From Brevundimonas naejangsanensis (GTDB taxonomy: Bacteria; Pseudomonadota; Alphaproteobacteria; Caulobacterales; Caulobacteraceae): a stretch of DNA of 64,000 bases. The position numbers were made by a program, and so were the translations under genes. Below, piece by piece: positions 36,859 to 45,753 of this stretch (within the stretch, counting starts at the first letter, position 1; each line of letters begins with the position of its first letter). The stretch spans positions 2,091,501 to 2,155,500 of the forward strand of contig NZ_CP015614.1 in assembly GCF_000635915.2 (NCBI RefSeq). Reading direction: 5' to 3'. A model generated the notes under the pieces. It saw only the letters and a list, made by a program, of their open reading frames with translations, was not told the DNA's origin and ran no database searches.

Positions 36859-39192
36859 ATGTTCATGGCCCGTTCTCCCGCGACACCGTCCCCGAAGCTG
36901 ACCAAGCCCGTCCACACGCCCAATCCCGGTCTCAGCGAGGCGCCCGTCGCCTTCGATCACGGTCGTGCGCCGATGTTCGCGCCGGTGAGCGGTCCGCGCC
37001 TGACGCCCGAGGAAGCGCCCGCCGCGCCCGCCGACTGGGTCCCTCACCGCCCCGACCGGCCGACCAACAAGAAGCGCATCCCGTTCCGGCTGGAGACGAA
37101 ATACCAGCCCGCGGGGGACCAGCCATCCGCCATCGCCGAACTGGTCGCCCAGGCGAACGACGGGGAACGCGAACAGGTGCTGCTGGGCGTCACCGGCTCG
37201 GGCAAGACCTTCACCATGGCTAAGGTGATCGAACAGACCCAGCGCCCGGCCCTGATCCTGGCCCACAACAAGACGTTGGCGGCCCAGCTCTATTCCGAGT
37301 TCAAGGCCTTCTTCCCCGACAATGCCGTCGAGTATTTCGTCAGCTACTACGACTACTACCAGCCCGAGGCCTACGTCCCGCGCACCGACACCTACATCGA
37401 GAAGGACTCGTCGATCAACGAGCAGATCGACCGGATGCGCCACGCCGCCACCCGCGCGATCCTGGAGCGGGACGACGTCATCGTCGTCGCCTCGGTCAGC
37501 TGCATCTACGGCATCGGCTCGGTCGAGACCTACACCGCCATGACCTTCAACCTGAAGGTCGGCGACCAGATCGACGAGGCCAAGCTGCGCGCCGACCTGA
37601 TCGCCCTGCAGTACAAGCGCAACGACCTGCATTTCGAGCGCGGCATGTTCCGCAAGCGCGGCGACACCCTCGAAATCTTCCCGGTCCACCTTGAGGACCG
37701 CGCCTGGCGCATCAGCCTGTTCGGCGACGAGATCGAGGCCATCGACGAGTTCGACCCCCTGACCGGCAAGAAGACCAATGCGCTGGACGAAGTCACCGTC
37801 TACGCCGCCAGCCACTACGTCACCCCGCGCCCGACGCTCAATCAGGCGATCACCGGCATCAAGGCCGAGTTGAAGGAGACGCTCGACTGGATGGTCGAGA
37901 ACGGCAAGCTGCTGGAGGCCCAGCGGCTGGAGCAGCGCACCCGCTTCGATCTGGAGATGATGGAGGCCACCGGCTCCTGCGCCGGGATCGAGAACTACAG
38001 CCGCTGGCTGACCGGCCGGGCGCCGGGCGAGCCGCCGCCGACCTTCTTCGAATATATCCCCGACAACGCCCTGCTATTCGTGGACGAGAGCCACGTCACC
38101 GTGGGCCAGATCGGCGCCATGTACCGCGGCGACTACCGCCGCAAGTCGACCCTGGCCGAATACGGCTTCCGCCTGCCGTCAGCCATCGACAACCGGCCGC
38201 TGAAGTTCGAGGAATGGGACGCCATGCGGCCCCAGACCGTCTTCGTCTCGGCCACCCCCGGCGCCTGGGAGCTGGACAAGACCGGCGGCGTCTTCGTCGA
38301 ACAGGTCATCCGCCCCACCGGCCTGATCGACCCCCCGGTCGAGATCCGCCCCGTGTCCGGCGCGACCCGCAACCAGGTCGACGACGTCATCGACGAGGTG
38401 AAGGCCACCAGCCGCGCGGGCTACCGTTCCCTGGTCACCACCCTGACCAAGAAGATGGCCGAGGACCTGACCGAATACATGCACGAACAGGGGGTGCGCG
38501 TCCGCTACATGCACTCCGACGTCGACACCCTGGAGCGCATCGAGATCCTGCGCGACCTGCGCCTGGGCTCGTTCGACTGCCTGATCGGCATCAACCTGCT
38601 GCGCGAGGGCCTCGACATCCCCGAGTGCGGCCTGGTCGCCATCCTCGACGCGGACAAGGAGGGCTTCCTGCGCTCCGAGACCTCCCTGATCCAGACCATC
38701 GGCCGCGCCGCGCGCAACGTCGACGGCCGCGTCATCCTCTACGCCGACCGCATGACCGGCTCGATGGAGCGCGCCATCGCCGAGACCGACCGCCGCCGCG
38801 AGAAGCAGCAGGCCTACAACCTCGAACACGGCATCACGCCCGAGACGGTCAAGCGCGACATCAAGGAGATCCTCGACAGCCCCTATGAGTCGCGCGACCT
38901 GGACCGCCTGACCCGCCCCGGCGTCGCCGAGGAAGCCAAGCCCTTCATCGGCTCCAACTTCCAGGCCGCGCTCAAGGATCTGGAAGGCCGGATGCGCGAA
39001 GCCGCCGCCAACCTCGAGTTCGAGGAAGCCGCCCGCCTGCGCGACGAGATCAAGAAGATGAAGCTCCTCGACCTCGAGTTCGCCAACGAAGCCCTCACCG
39101 GCGCGGGCGAGGAGGTCGACAAGTCCGCCCCCAAACGCTGGCGCAGGGAAGCGGCGGCCGAAAAGGCCGAGGCGTTCAGGAAGGGGCGCTGA
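36859..39192 (+). CDS. uvrB: Excinuclease ABC subunit B
   Basis: A 777-aa helicase-like damage-verification subunit of nucleotide excision repair. Walker [14 protein letters not shown], the damage-probing beta-hairpin [18 protein letters not shown], the motif VI region QTIGRAARN, and a C-terminal UVR motif ([11 protein letters not shown]) are visible. It is longer than E. coli UvrB (673) through an N-terminal extension (~75 aa, Pro-rich) and a basic tail. ATG 36859 is used; TTG 36856 and ATG 36865 are alternatives. No LexA box seen upstream. Confidence 0.97.
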   Translation: MFMARSPATPSPKLTKPVHTPNPGLSEAPVAFDHGRAPMFAPVSGPRLTPEEAPAAPADWVPHRPDRPTNKKRIPFRLETKYQPAGDQPSAIAELVAQANDGEREQVLLGVTGSGKTFTMAKVIEQTQRPALILAHNKTLAAQLYSEFKAFFPDNAVEYFVSYYDYYQPEAYVPRTDTYIEKDSSINEQIDRMRHAATRAILERDDVIVVASVSCIYGIGSVETYTAMTFNLKVGDQIDEAKLRADLIALQYKRNDLHFERGMFRKRGDTLEIFPVHLEDRAWRISLFGDEIEAIDEFDPLTGKKTNALDEVTVYAASHYVTPRPTLNQAITGIKAELKETLDWMVENGKLLEAQRLEQRTRFDLEMMEATGSCAGIENYSRWLTGRAPGEPPPTFFEYIPDNALLFVDESHVTVGQIGAMYRGDYRRKSTLAEYGFRLPSAIDNRPLKFEEWDAMRPQTVFVSATPGAWELDKTGGVFVEQVIRPTGLIDPPVEIRPVSGATRNQVDDVIDEVKATSRAGYRSLVTTLTKKMAEDLTEYMHEQGVRVRYMHSDVDTLERIEILRDLRLGSFDCLIGINLLREGLDIPECGLVAILDADKEGFLRSETSLIQTIGRAARNVDGRVILYADRMTGSMERAIAETDRRREKQQAYNLEHGITPETVKRDIKEILDSPYESRDLDRLTRPGVAEEAKPFIGSNFQAALKDLEGRMREAAANLEFEEAARLRDEIKKMKLLDLEFANEALTGAGEEVDKSAPKRWRREAAAEKAEAFRKGR

Positions 39193-39213
39193 CGCCCCTC
39201 CCCTTCATCCGCT

Positions 39214-41844
39214 TCAGTTCCCCTTGGTCCCGGAGGTGTGGGCCGGGCCGCGGAAGACGGCGTTCAGGAACAGCGGCTTCAGCCCTTCGAGGAAGGCGCG
39301 CATGGTGACGTCCTGGGTGAAGGCGACGACCTGGCCGCGCCCGACTTCGGACGCCATGGCGACGGGCTTGTAGGCCAGCTGGCGGCGGTTCTCGGCCCAC
39401 AGCTGGCCGGACGCCAGCACCTGATCCGGTCCGGCCAGACGCACGACGTTGGTCCCCTGATCGCGGGCCAGCGGGCTGTAGATGTCCGAGCCGCGCACCA
39501 TGACGCTGAGGGTCGGGGCGACGCCTGCGCCGAGCCAGTGTTCGTTGTCCACCACGGCGCTGGCCAGGACGCCCGCGACCGGATCGGGGGCGCCGCCGTG
39601 GTGGCCGGTCAGGGCCAGGTATTCGGCGTCGGTGGCGATCTCGCTGCCGCCGTCCTTCTTGTTCTTGTCGCCGTCGCCGGAGACAGCGCTCTCGCGGCGG
39701 CTCTCCAGCAGCTTGGAGTCGGGGTCGGTCAGCAGGCGGCTGGCCGAGCCGACGCCGATCAGGACGCCGCCCGCCTGGACCCAGGCGCGCAGATTGGCGA
39801 CGCCGCTCTCGCCGAGGATCTGCTTATAGTCGCCGCCCGAGGGCAGGATCAGCACCTGGTAGCGGGACAGGTCGGCGTTCGCCAGGCGGCGGGTGCGCAC
39901 GGCCGTGACCGGCCAGCCGTATTCTCGCTCCAGCACATGGCGGATGGATCCGGCCGATTCCGGCTCGGTCGGGTCGTCCCAGGCCATGGCGACGCGCGGG
40001 GCGGCGATGAGCGTCGCCTTATCCGAGCCGACGCTGGGACCGCGGGAGACCCACGATGTCGCCAGAGGCGTCACCTGGGCGCCGCTGCCGGCGGCCAGGC
40101 GGCGGACGCGCTCGTCCAGGTCGGCAGGCGAGCCGGCGCGCGGGACGATGAAGGTGCCGCCCGGATAGGCGCGGCCGTCCAGGGTGAAGGGCTCCTCGAC
40201 CGAGCGGACCGGCACCTTGTCGTTCAGGGCGGCGGTCAGGAAGCGCATTCCCGCCGTGCCCGGATGGATGGCGTAGCCGTAGGTCGCGTCGCCGGACGCC
40301 ACGGCGGCCGGGCGGATCAGTTCGGGGCCGACGGCGGCCGTCTGCACCGACGGAGCGCCGGCGCAGCGCTGGCTCGGCACGTTGAACAGCAGGGGCAGGG
40401 ACCAGCCGGTCAGGTCATAGATCTCATCGCCCAGACCGCGCGCGCGGCGGGCCTCCTGCTCGGCCAGGAATTTCGGGTCCAGCGGCACGTCCTTGGCCAG
40501 CAGGGTCTCGGCCATGCGGCGCTGCGGCTGGGACAGATTCACGATGTAATCGCCCGCCTGATAGGTCTGGCCGCAGGCGGAGAAGGATGCGGTCGCCCGT
40601 CCGACCTCCAGTCCCGAACGCACCAGCAGGCCCGCCAGCTTGTCGGCGGCGGCCGGGTCGGCCGCGGCGGAGCGCGACAGGACATAGGCGCCGCGTCCGC
40701 CCGAAATCCCGTCGCGGTGGAAGGCGTAGAAGTCGCTGAGCAGCTTCTCGCGGTCGCGGGCGGCGGTCTCGATGGTCGACAGGGTGGCGGTCAGGTGGCC
40801 CTTGACCGTGTCGGCGTAGGTCAGCATTTCGCCCGACGAGCGGCGCGCGAGCAACCCGCGCGACGAGCCCTGCTCATAGGTCATGGAGACGGCGCCGAAA
40901 TAGGCGGGCCAGCCGTCGCCGTAACCGGGATAGAAGGCGTCGAAGGTCTCGCGCGTGAAATAGTCCAGCCCGGCCTGGTCGAAGCGTCCGGCGGTGTTGC
41001 GGCCGAACCGCTCGCGCGCGTCCAGGATCGGCAGATAGATCCACGGGTTCAGCGGCTGGGCCTCGGGCGGGAAGAAGAAGCTCGAATCCGTGCCCATCTC
41101 GTGGGAATCGACCACCACCTGCGGACGCCATTCGCGGATCAGGGCCGAGTGCCCTTGCGTCTCCGGCTGGGACTGGATGAACCAGTCGCGGTTCAGGTCG
41201 AACAGATTGTGGTTGAAGCGGCCGGACGGCCAGGGCTCGGCCCGCTCGGCCGACAGGGGATCGCCGTTGGGCTGGGCGCCCAGGCCCGCCTCGAAGCTGT
41301 TGATGAAGCGCTCGCGCCCGTCGGGGTTCTGGGTCGGCACGAAGACGACCACGACGTTCTCCAGCCAGCCTTGCGCCTCGCCGTCGAGGCTGTCGGTCAG
41401 GCGGCGCGCGGCGGCCAGGGCGGCGTCGGCGGGGCTGATCTCATTGCCGTGGACCGAATAGGCCATCCAGACGATGGCCGGGGTGTCGTTGATCAGGGCG
41501 CGGGCCTGCTCGGGCGAGGTCTTGCGCGGATCGGCCAGGGCGTTGGTCGCGGCCTTGATCGCATCCAGCCGGGCGATGTTGCGCGGCGAGCCGACGGCGG
41601 CCCAGAACAGGGGGCGGCCCTCCCACGACTGGGCGTAGTCGCCCATGACCATGCGGTCGGGATTGGCGGCGCGCAGCGCCTCGAAATAGCGGCGCACATC
41701 AGCCGAGCGTGTGATGCGCTCGCCGCTGTCATGGCCGACGACGGCCTGAAGCGCGGGCGGCGTCTGTTGCGCCAGTGCAGGCGCGGCGCCCAGGGCCAGG
41801 CTGAGCGCCAGCAAGGAACAGGCGACGCGGCGACGATACGACAT
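39214..41844 (-). CDS. Secreted M14-family zinc carboxypeptidase-like peptidase
   Basis: An 876-aa exported metallopeptidase. Residues 1-25 form a signal peptide ending ALAQ. The M14 domain fills the N-terminal half: YSVHGNEISPADA provides the HxxE zinc ligands, a third His is likely in VVVDSHEMGTDSSFFF, and an Asn/Arg-rich substrate region (TQNPDGRERF) is present. The C-terminal half resembles a glutamine-amidotransferase-like or beta-rich domain (YQVLILPSGGDYKQIL). Probably degrades peptides outside the cytosol. Confidence 0.87.
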   Translation of the reverse strand: MSYRRRVACSLLALSLALGAAPALAQQTPPALQAVVGHDSGERITRSADVRRYFEALRAANPDRMVMGDYAQSWEGRPLFWAAVGSPRNIARLDAIKAATNALADPRKTSPEQARALINDTPAIVWMAYSVHGNEISPADAALAAARRLTDSLDGEAQGWLENVVVVFVPTQNPDGRERFINSFEAGLGAQPNGDPLSAERAEPWPSGRFNHNLFDLNRDWFIQSQPETQGHSALIREWRPQVVVDSHEMGTDSSFFFPPEAQPLNPWIYLPILDARERFGRNTAGRFDQAGLDYFTRETFDAFYPGYGDGWPAYFGAVSMTYEQGSSRGLLARRSSGEMLTYADTVKGHLTATLSTIETAARDREKLLSDFYAFHRDGISGGRGAYVLSRSAAADPAAADKLAGLLVRSGLEVGRATASFSACGQTYQAGDYIVNLSQPQRRMAETLLAKDVPLDPKFLAEQEARRARGLGDEIYDLTGWSLPLLFNVPSQRCAGAPSVQTAAVGPELIRPAAVASGDATYGYAIHPGTAGMRFLTAALNDKVPVRSVEEPFTLDGRAYPGGTFIVPRAGSPADLDERVRRLAAGSGAQVTPLATSWVSRGPSVGSDKATLIAAPRVAMAWDDPTEPESAGSIRHVLEREYGWPVTAVRTRRLANADLSRYQVLILPSGGDYKQILGESGVANLRAWVQAGGVLIGVGSASRLLTDPDSKLLESRRESAVSGDGDKNKKDGGSEIATDAEYLALTGHHGGAPDPVAGVLASAVVDNEHWLGAGVAPTLSVMVRGSDIYSPLARDQGTNVVRLAGPDQVLASGQLWAENRRQLAYKPVAMASEVGRGQVVAFTQDVTMRAFLEGLKPLFLNAVFRGPAHTSGTKGN

Positions 41845-41918
41845 TCAGAATACTCCCCCTACGGAGCGGCCAACTTAGCCTTGCGGCTGCCGTGAAGGAA
41901 GCGGCTGGACATCCTGTA

Positions 41919-41955
41919 TTGACTATGGCGCACAGTATGTCGCATACACTGTGCG
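41919..41955 (+). promoter_or_regulatory. Promoter/operator region of the padR gene
   Basis: A TTGACT -35-like hexamer (41919-41924) is followed by an inverted repeat, CGCACAGTATG-TCG-CATACACTGTGCG (41929-41955), imperfect by two extra bases. It overlaps the expected -10. Such sites fit PadR autoregulation. Confidence 0.55.
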
Positions 41956-41989
41956 TCACACACTATGTGGCGACAGGTGAGGCGACGGC

Positions 41990-42313
41990 GTGGATCGGGA
42001 ACTGTTCGAGACGATGCGGCTGGAGCTGCGGCGCGGGACGCTGGTCCTGGCGGTGCTCGCCTGCCTGCGGACCGAACGCTACGGCTACACCCTGCGTCAG
42101 GCGCTGGCGGCCGATGGGCTGGAGATGGAGGAATCCACCCTCTACCCCCTGCTGCGGCGGCTGGAGGGGCAAGGGCTGCTGACCAGCGAATGGCGCGAGG
42201 AGGAGAAGCGAAAGAAGCGTTTCTATGTCCTGTCGCCGGGGGGCGAGGCCATGCTGGCCGCCCTGACCGATGAATGGCGCGGCATCAACGCCTCGCTGGA
42301 ACGAATTCTCTGA
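41990..42313 (+). CDS. PadR-family transcriptional regulator
   Basis: A 107-aa winged-helix repressor. TLVLAVLACLRTERYGYTLRQAL followed by EESTLYPLLRRLEGQGLLTSEWRE is the PadR helix-turn-helix and wing, and the short size fits the PadR-s2 group. Start GTG at 41990, with AGGTGAGG upstream. It probably represses its own promoter and the HAAS-type membrane protein 20 nt downstream. Confidence 0.9.
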   Translation: MDRELFETMRLELRRGTLVLAVLACLRTERYGYTLRQALAADGLEMEESTLYPLLRRLEGQGLLTSEWREEEKRKKRFYVLSPGGEAMLAALTDEWRGINASLERIL

Positions 42314-42332
42314 AGGGACGGGAGAGGGCGCG

Positions 42333-43460
42333 ATGGACATCATCGAACGCTATTTGGAGGCCGTGGCGGCGCAACTGCCGACCGAGGACCGCGAGGACAT
42401 CGTCGCTGAGCTGCGCGACCTGATCCTGAGCCGCGTCGAGGCCCGCGAGGAGGAGCTGGGCCGCGCCCTGAGCGACGAGGAGAAGGAGGCGATCCTGCAC
42501 GAGATCGGCCATCCGCTGATCGTCGCCGCCCGCTATCGCAAGGGGCCGGACAGCCTGATCGGGCCGGAACTGTTTCCCTATTGGCTGTTCGGCGCCAAGG
42601 CGGGGCTGATCGTCATTGCGGCCGTTCAGGCGCTGGGGCTGTTTGTCAGCGTGCTGGGCGCTCCGGCTGATTTCGGACGCGCGATCAGCCAGGCCTTCCA
42701 CGGCTTCTTCTCCGGGGGGCTGACCCTGCTGGGAGCGCTGACCCTGGCCGGCGCGATCCTGGAGCATTATGACATCAAGCCGACCTGGCTGACGAAATGG
42801 CGGGTGCGCGACCTGTCGGCCTTCGGCCTGGCCGATCCGGCGAAGTGGGGCGCCTCGCTGTCGGGCTCTGAGAAGGCCAAGGCGGAGTGGTTGCCGAAGG
42901 GCGCCCGCGTCTGGGGCGTGACGGCGAACGACAAGCCGGGGCTGGAGGCGCTGGCCTCGCTGATCGTCGGAGGCGTCTTCGTGATGTGGTGGATCGGCGT
43001 GATCCGCTTTCCGGGCCTGGGCGAGTTCTCCTTGAGAAGCGGCGCGGTCGGGATCGAGGCGGCGCCGGTGTGGGCGGCCCTCTACGGCCCCATCCTGGCC
43101 CTGGCCGTCGGCGGCATGGCGGTGGACGCGGTCAGCCTGATCCGCGGGCGCGAGGGGCGGTTGACCTTGCTGCTGAAGATCCCGCTGGCGGGCGCGGCGC
43201 TCTGGGTGCTGTGGCGACTGTTTGATGCGGGCTGGTGGCTCACCCTCACCCAGGGCGCGGCGAGCGCCCGCGTCGAGGGCGGGGCGACGAACATCAGCCT
43301 GGACGCCCTGCGCGCGGTGAACGATGCGGGCCGCGATCTGGAGGGGACGGCCCTGACGCTGGGCACGGTGCTGACCTGGGTGTTCGCGGTGATGGCGATC
43401 AGTTTCGTCGTCAACATCGCGACCTATGTCTGGCGGCTCGCGACGACGCGCAAGGGGTGA
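42333..43460 (+). CDS. HAAS-type membrane protein, PadR partner
   Basis: A 375-aa protein. Residues ~1-70 (DIIERYLEAVAAQLPTEDRE, then DIVAELRDLILSRVEARE, and IGHPLIVAARYR) match the HAAS signalling domain that commonly follows PadR genes. The rest contains about six hydrophobic helices. Start ATG 42333, with GGGAGAGG upstream. Known pairings suggest it senses or controls envelope conditions together with PadR; the signal is unknown. Confidence 0.82.
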   Translation: MDIIERYLEAVAAQLPTEDREDIVAELRDLILSRVEAREEELGRALSDEEKEAILHEIGHPLIVAARYRKGPDSLIGPELFPYWLFGAKAGLIVIAAVQALGLFVSVLGAPADFGRAISQAFHGFFSGGLTLLGALTLAGAILEHYDIKPTWLTKWRVRDLSAFGLADPAKWGASLSGSEKAKAEWLPKGARVWGVTANDKPGLEALASLIVGGVFVMWWIGVIRFPGLGEFSLRSGAVGIEAAPVWAALYGPILALAVGGMAVDAVSLIRGREGRLTLLLKIPLAGAALWVLWRLFDAGWWLTLTQGAASARVEGGATNISLDALRAVNDAGRDLEGTALTLGTVLTWVFAVMAISFVVNIATYVWRLATTRKG

Positions 43461-43532
43461 TCTGCCGAGCTGCGGCGCCGTCATGTCCGAAAACCGCGAG
43501 ACACGTTGGCGCTGCGGGCGCATGTTGCGGGC

Positions 43533-44639
43533 ATGGACAACGCCCGCGACACGCTGGATCAGGAGGCCTGCTATCGGGCGGTCCTGACGCGCGACCCGCG
43601 CTTCGACGGGCGCTTCTTCACCTGCGTGAAGTCTACCGGAATCTATTGCCGCCCGGTCTGCCCGGCGCGGACGCCCAGGCGTGAGAACATGCGCTTCGTC
43701 ATCAGCGCGGCGGCGGCCGAGGAGGCGGGCTTCCGCGCCTGCCTGCGCTGTCGGCCGGAAACCGCGCCCGATATGGGCGCGTGGCGGGGGACGTCCAACA
43801 CTGTCAGCCGGGCGCTGAATCTGATCGAGGCGGGGGCGCTAGATAAGGGCGACGTCGACGCCCTGGCCGCGCGGCTGGGGGTGGGCGAGCGACACCTGCG
43901 CCGCCTGTTCCGCCAGCACCTGGGGGCCGCCCCGGTCGGCGTGGCCCAGACGCGCCGCGTGCTGCTGGCCAAGGCCCTGATCCACCAGACCGACCTGCCG
44001 ATGGCCGAGGTGGCGATGGCGTCCGGCTTCGGCAGCGTGCGCCGCTTCAACGAGACGTTTCAGGCCCTGTATGGGCGGCCCCCGTCGGCGCTGCGGGCGC
44101 GGACCGAGCGGCCTTGGGATGGGGGCGTGCGGCTGAGCCTGCCCTATCGCCCGCCCTATGAGGTCGAGGCCATGCTGGCGGCCCTGAAAGCGAGCGGCGA
44201 GACGGTCGAGGAGCGCCTCTGGCGGCGCGTCCTGACGCCCGCGACGGACGGGGCGACGGGTGAGGTCTCGGCCCGGTTCGAGGACGGGAACCGCCTGGCG
44301 GTCACGGCGGCGCTGCACGACCTCAAGGCCCTGCCAGGCGTGCTGGCGCGGGTGCGGCGGCTGTTCGACCTGCCAGCCGACCCCGAGGCCATCCGGCGCG
44401 ACCTGTCGCTCGACCCTGTTCTGGCGCCCTTGGTCGCGGCGCGGCCCGGCCTGCGCCTGCCGGGCGCCTGGATCGACGATGAGGGCGACATGGCCAGCGA
44501 CCGGCTTGAAGATCACAGGCTCGCGGCGCGGGCCGAGCGATGGCGACCCTGGCGGGCCTATGGCGCGCTGCACCTGCGCGAGGCAGGCGTAGACGGCGCG
44601 GCGATCATGGAGAGCGACGATGAAAAAGACGCAGCTTGA
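43533..44639 (+). CDS. Ada/AlkA-like protein lacking the HhH-GPD glycosylase domain
   Basis: A 368-aa protein expected to be an Ada-AraC-AlkA fusion (~480 aa), but shortened. The zinc Ada domain is present (YCRPVC and CLRC, four Cys; the first Cys takes the methyl group). The AraC-type HTH follows (RLGVGERHLRRLFRQH, ...EVAMASGFGSVRRFNETF), then AlkA_N (LPYRPPYEVEAMLAAL...). After PGLRLPGAW the sequence jumps to EDHRLAARAERWRPWRAYGALHL, the AlkA C-terminus, so the ~110-aa HhH-GPD catalytic segment is absent. ogt overlaps its end by 20 nt. Start ATG 43533. Confidence 0.82.
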   Translation: MDNARDTLDQEACYRAVLTRDPRFDGRFFTCVKSTGIYCRPVCPARTPRRENMRFVISAAAAEEAGFRACLRCRPETAPDMGAWRGTSNTVSRALNLIEAGALDKGDVDALAARLGVGERHLRRLFRQHLGAAPVGVAQTRRVLLAKALIHQTDLPMAEVAMASGFGSVRRFNETFQALYGRPPSALRARTERPWDGGVRLSLPYRPPYEVEAMLAALKASGETVEERLWRRVLTPATDGATGEVSARFEDGNRLAVTAALHDLKALPGVLARVRRLFDLPADPEAIRRDLSLDPVLAPLVAARPGLRLPGAWIDDEGDMASDRLEDHRLAARAERWRPWRAYGALHLREAGVDGAAIMESDDEKDAA

Positions 44640-45183
44640 AGCCTTTACGCTGGACCGCATCGCCACGCCGGTGGGCGAGGTGCTGCTGGTCACGGACGCG
44701 GAGGGGGCCGTGCGCGCTTTCGACTTCACCGACTATGAGGCGCGGATGATGGCGCTGCTGGCCCGTCATTACGGCGAGGTTCAGCTGACGCCCGGCCGCG
44801 CGCCTGAGGGGGTGCGGGACGCCGTCGCCGCCTATTTCGACGGCGACCTGACGGCGCTGGACAGCCTCGCCGTGAAGACCGGCGGCACCGACTTCCAGCG
44901 CGCGGTCTGGGCGGCGCTGCGCACCATTCCGGCGGGACGGACCTGGAGCTACGGCCAACTGGCGAAGGCCATCGGCAAGCCCGCGGCGGTGCGCGCCGTG
45001 GGGCTGGCCAACGGAGCCAATCCGATCGGGGTCATCGTGCCCTGCCACCGCGTCGTCGGCGCCAAGGGAACCCTGACCGGTTACGCAGGCGGGCTGGAGC
45101 GCAAGCGCTGGCTGCTGGCGCACGAAGCGTCGCAGCCTGGCCCTGATGATGGAACGGGACAGGGGGCGTTTGCGCTGGACTGA
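44620..45183 (+). CDS. ogt: Methylated-DNA-[protein]-cysteine S-methyltransferase
   Basis: A 187-aa suicide enzyme that takes the methyl group from O6-methylguanine. IPAGRTWSYGQLAKAIGKPAAVRAVGLANGANP leads to the active-site IVPCHRVVG. An N-terminal ribonuclease-H-like domain precedes it, and a short Gly/Pro-rich tail follows. It starts 20 nt inside the Ada/AlkA-like gene, so it is coupled to it as part of an alkylation-damage response. Confidence 0.95.
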   Translation: MKKTQLEAFTLDRIATPVGEVLLVTDAEGAVRAFDFTDYEARMMALLARHYGEVQLTPGRAPEGVRDAVAAYFDGDLTALDSLAVKTGGTDFQRAVWAALRTIPAGRTWSYGQLAKAIGKPAAVRAVGLANGANPIGVIVPCHRVVGAKGTLTGYAGGLERKRWLLAHEASQPGPDDGTGQGAFALD

Positions 45184-45223
45184 CAGCGCCCTTTCCTTTC
45201 GGCGCTCATATGTGGAGTCTGAT

Positions 45224-45625
45224 ATGAACCTGCCCAACGGGGCTCTGGTCGCCGTCGCCGACGGCGAGAAGCTGAGCCTGTTCCGCAACACCGGCCACAA
45301 CCTCGACATCCAGCTCAAGCCGATGGCGACTCCCGAAATCCCCGAACGCCTGTCCGGCGCGCCGGGCCGCCGCTCCAGCGACGCCAACCCCGACAACGAC
45401 ACCCAGGCCGAGGACGGCTTCGCCATGGGCGTGGCCGAGGCGCTGAACCACATGGCCCTGACCAACAAGTTCGAGGCCCTGGCCGTCGTCGCCGCGCCCA
45501 AGACCCTGGGCCAGTTGCGCAAGCATTGGCACAAGACGCTGGAGGGCCTGCTGGTCGGCGAAATCGCCAAGGACCTGACCGGCCGCCCGGCGGATGAGGT
45601 GGCCGAGGCGATCAGCCGGGCGTGA
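45224..45625 (+). CDS. Host attachment family protein
   Basis: A 133-aa soluble protein resembling the 'protein required for attachment to host cells' family (PF10116), recognised from the opening NGALVAVADGEKLSLFRNTG, KFEALAVVAAPKTLGQLRKHW and the ending GRPADEVAEAI. Families related to baeRF suggest a link to ribosome or eRF1-like folds, but the function is unproven. GGAG lies eight nt before the ATG. A stem CGGGCGT-N6-ACGCCCG (45617-45636) overlaps the stop. Confidence 0.8.
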   Translation: MNLPNGALVAVADGEKLSLFRNTGHNLDIQLKPMATPEIPERLSGAPGRRSSDANPDNDTQAEDGFAMGVAEALNHMALTNKFEALAVVAAPKTLGQLRKHWHKTLEGLLVGEIAKDLTGRPADEVAEAISRA

Positions 45626-45640
45626 CATAACGCCCGTCAT

Positions 45641-45742
45641 CCCGGCTGCGGCCGCGCTGGCGAGGCGGAGAGCCGGGACCTCCCAGACCTCGCCGTTCGC
45701 CTCTCTGGCGGTCCCGGACAGCGGCTGCGCCGCTTCCGGGAC
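45641..45742. repeat. REP-like palindromic region between host-attachment gene and ilvA
   Basis: It holds CCCGGCT (45641-45647) pairing with AGCCGGG (45671-45677), and a long hairpin 45711-45742 (GTCCCGGA-C-AGCGGC-TGC-GCCGCT-TCCGGGAC). It separates two convergent genes and may end both, but lacks a T-tract. Confidence 0.65.
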
Positions 45743-45753
45743 GGCGCCGGGGT

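Noticed and set aside
39238-41895. 885-codon frame opposite the M14 peptidase
   Set aside because: Antisense shadow; no signal peptide, domain or ribosome site.
43506-44639. Pseudogene call for the Ada/AlkA-like gene
   Set aside because: The frame is continuous, coding quality is good and ogt overlaps its end. It looks like an in-frame domain loss rather than decay.
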